Origin: an uncultured Verrucomicrobiota bacterium
GTDB taxonomy: Bacteria > Verrucomicrobiota > Verrucomicrobiia > Chthoniobacterales > SZAS-18
DNA length: 5,625 bases
Assembly (NCBI GenBank): GCA_937873255.1
Contig: CALMVM010000399.1
Coordinates: 1-5,625 of the forward strand
Reading direction: 5' to 3'
Positions 5,061-5,625 of the stretch are shown in pieces. The translations under genes were made by a program, and so were the position numbers. Positions within the stretch are counted from its first letter, which is position 1, and the number at the start of each line of letters is the position of its first letter. The notes below the pieces were generated by a model. It ran no database searches. It saw only the letters and a program-made list of their open reading frames with translations, and was not told where the DNA came from.

Positions 5061-5625
5061 GCTGGCCGCCGTTGAAGGCGGCGACCTCGCGCGAATAATC
5101 CTCCGCCGCCTTGTTGAAGGCGGCCACGGCGTTCTTGTCCTTCGGATTGAGCTTCCGGCGGCGTTCCTGGAGTTGGCTGTAGAGGACGGTCAGTTTTTGC
5201 TGCTGGTCGTAGAGCGTCTTGGTGGCGACGGGCTGGCTGGGGCTGCCGGGCTTCTTCGCGCGCGGCGCGTCGTTGATCGCGGGAGCCTGGTCGGCGATGT
5301 CCATGGCCTCGCCGTTTTTGCCCGACGCGGCGTGGCTGACGCACCGCCATTTCGTGTCCTCGCCGTCGATGAACTCGTCCGCGCCGTAGCTCTTGACGCC
5401 GACGTGGTGCAGCGGCATGCCGCCCATCTGCGCGATGATCTCGGCCCAGCGCCCGTCGGTCCACTGGCAGTTGAAGCTGTGGTCGTTTTCGACGTGGTAG
5501 TTCCCACCGATCCAGAGCTGGTCGGTGCCGAGGCCCGCGCGGTACTGCTGGGGCACGTCGAGCACGATGCTCACCTCCTGGTGCCGGCCGAAGGTGACGG
5601 AATATTTCTGGCCCTTGTATTCGCC
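5023..5625 (-). CDS. Unknown protein, 5' part outside the window, coiled-coil-like C-terminus
   Basis: The frame is open from the right edge to a TGA at 5025-5023, giving 200 residues of a longer protein. A GTG at 5574 lies inside the frame, but codons before it (GEYKGQKYSVTFGRHQE) read as normal protein, so the true start is probably beyond the edge. The visible N-terminal half is Trp-, Gly- and His-rich (QLWIGGNYHVENDHSFNCQW, then WAEIIAQMGGMPLHHVGVKS), probably a beta-rich globular domain. A linker rich in Pro, Ala and Lys (APRAKKPGSPSQP) leads to a charged helical segment (TKTLYDQQQKLTVLYSQLQE onward). Near the end, VAAFN occurs twice, 14 residues or two heptads apart. I recognise no family. 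It converges on psd and overlaps it by 38 bases. Confidence 0.75.
   Translation of the reverse strand, partial: GEYKGQKYSVTFGRHQEVSIVLDVPQQYRAGLGTDQLWIGGNYHVENDHSFNCQWTDGRWAEIIAQMGGMPLHHVGVKSYGADEFIDGEDTKWRCVSHAASGKNGEAMDIADQAPAINDAPRAKKPGSPSQPVATKTLYDQQQKLTVLYSQLQERRRKLNPKDKNAVAAFNKAAEDYSREVAAFNGGQPTPASPPAANGR
5027..5056. other. Overlapping GC-rich hairpins at the convergent gene ends
   Basis: Two stems share bases and so exclude each other. CGGCCG (5027-5032) pairs with CGGCCG (5037-5042) around TTTG. GCCGGCG (5039-5045) pairs with CGCCGGC (5050-5056) around GCGA, a GNRA tetraloop on the plus strand. The second ends one base before the psd stop codon. No T-run follows on either strand, so this is not a textbook intrinsic terminator. 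Position at the junction of convergent genes still suggests a role in ending or protecting transcripts. Both stems are within coding sequence and could partly reflect GC-rich codons. Confidence 0.4.
5065..5124. repeat. Two 42-base-spaced repeat units in coding sequence
   Basis: GCCGCC-GTTGAA-GGCGGC (5065-5082) and GCCGCC-TTGTTGAA-GGCGGC (5105-5124) are near copies, each self-complementary. On the minus strand the shared part encodes the repeated VAAFN peptide of the partial gene, 14 residues apart. The repeat is therefore most simply explained by a two-heptad repeat in the protein, with the hairpins a by-product. Confidence 0.45.

Noticed and set aside
1..5625. tRNA, rRNA, CRISPR, insertion sequence or integrase signatures
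   Set aside because: None was found: no repeat arrays, transposase motifs or cloverleaf-like sequence could be seen, and nearly all bases are accounted for by the listed genes.

Overview
The window looks like chromosomal DNA of a GC-rich bacterium, most likely a verrucomicrobial lineage near the Opitutaceae. That assignment is inferred from three things: the style of the response regulator and the rhodanese protein, the short 'ERFGMIRFGSR' type of phosphatidylserine decarboxylase, and the near absence of Shine-Dalgarno sequences. No database search was possible. There are no RNA genes, mobile elements or CRISPR arrays, and no stretch over 300 bases lacks a gene.

Left part, minus strand, reading from 3138 down to 81: five genes with gaps of 19, 42, 5 and 61 bases (18 if the last gene uses its earlier GTG) form a probable operon. 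The first two are the cysteine desulfurase SufS and the iron-sulfur scaffold or sulfur acceptor SufU. They are followed by a 76-residue protein of unknown function, a rhodanese-fold protein with an N-terminal CxxC domain and an Asp where the catalytic Cys should be, and a single-domain response regulator. Eight codons of a possible further gene run off the left edge. Just before sufS lies a perfect 9-1-9 palindrome (3170-3188) that fits the Fur/PerR operator pattern and covers the -10 hexamer of a plausible sufS promoter. This suggests iron or peroxide control of the whole unit.

Middle part, plus strand: after the divergent promoter region come a small exported protein of unknown function, possibly translated from a nearly leaderless mRNA, and then a membrane protein carrying two CxxC pairs separated by a hydrophobic segment. 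The second gene is visibly poorer in GC than its surroundings.

Right part: a complete phosphatidylserine decarboxylase gene (psd) with the only good Shine-Dalgarno in the window. It makes the membrane lipid phosphatidylethanolamine. Its 3' end overlaps by 38 bases the 3' end of a convergent minus-strand gene that is cut by the right edge. That gene has a coiled-coil-like C-terminus and no recognised family. GC-rich hairpins, one with a GNRA loop, sit in the overlap.

The main candidates for something new are the Fur/PerR-type operator over the suf promoter, the catalytically altered CxxC-rhodanese protein and cysteine-rich receiver protein in the sufSU operon, and the split zinc-ribbon membrane protein.
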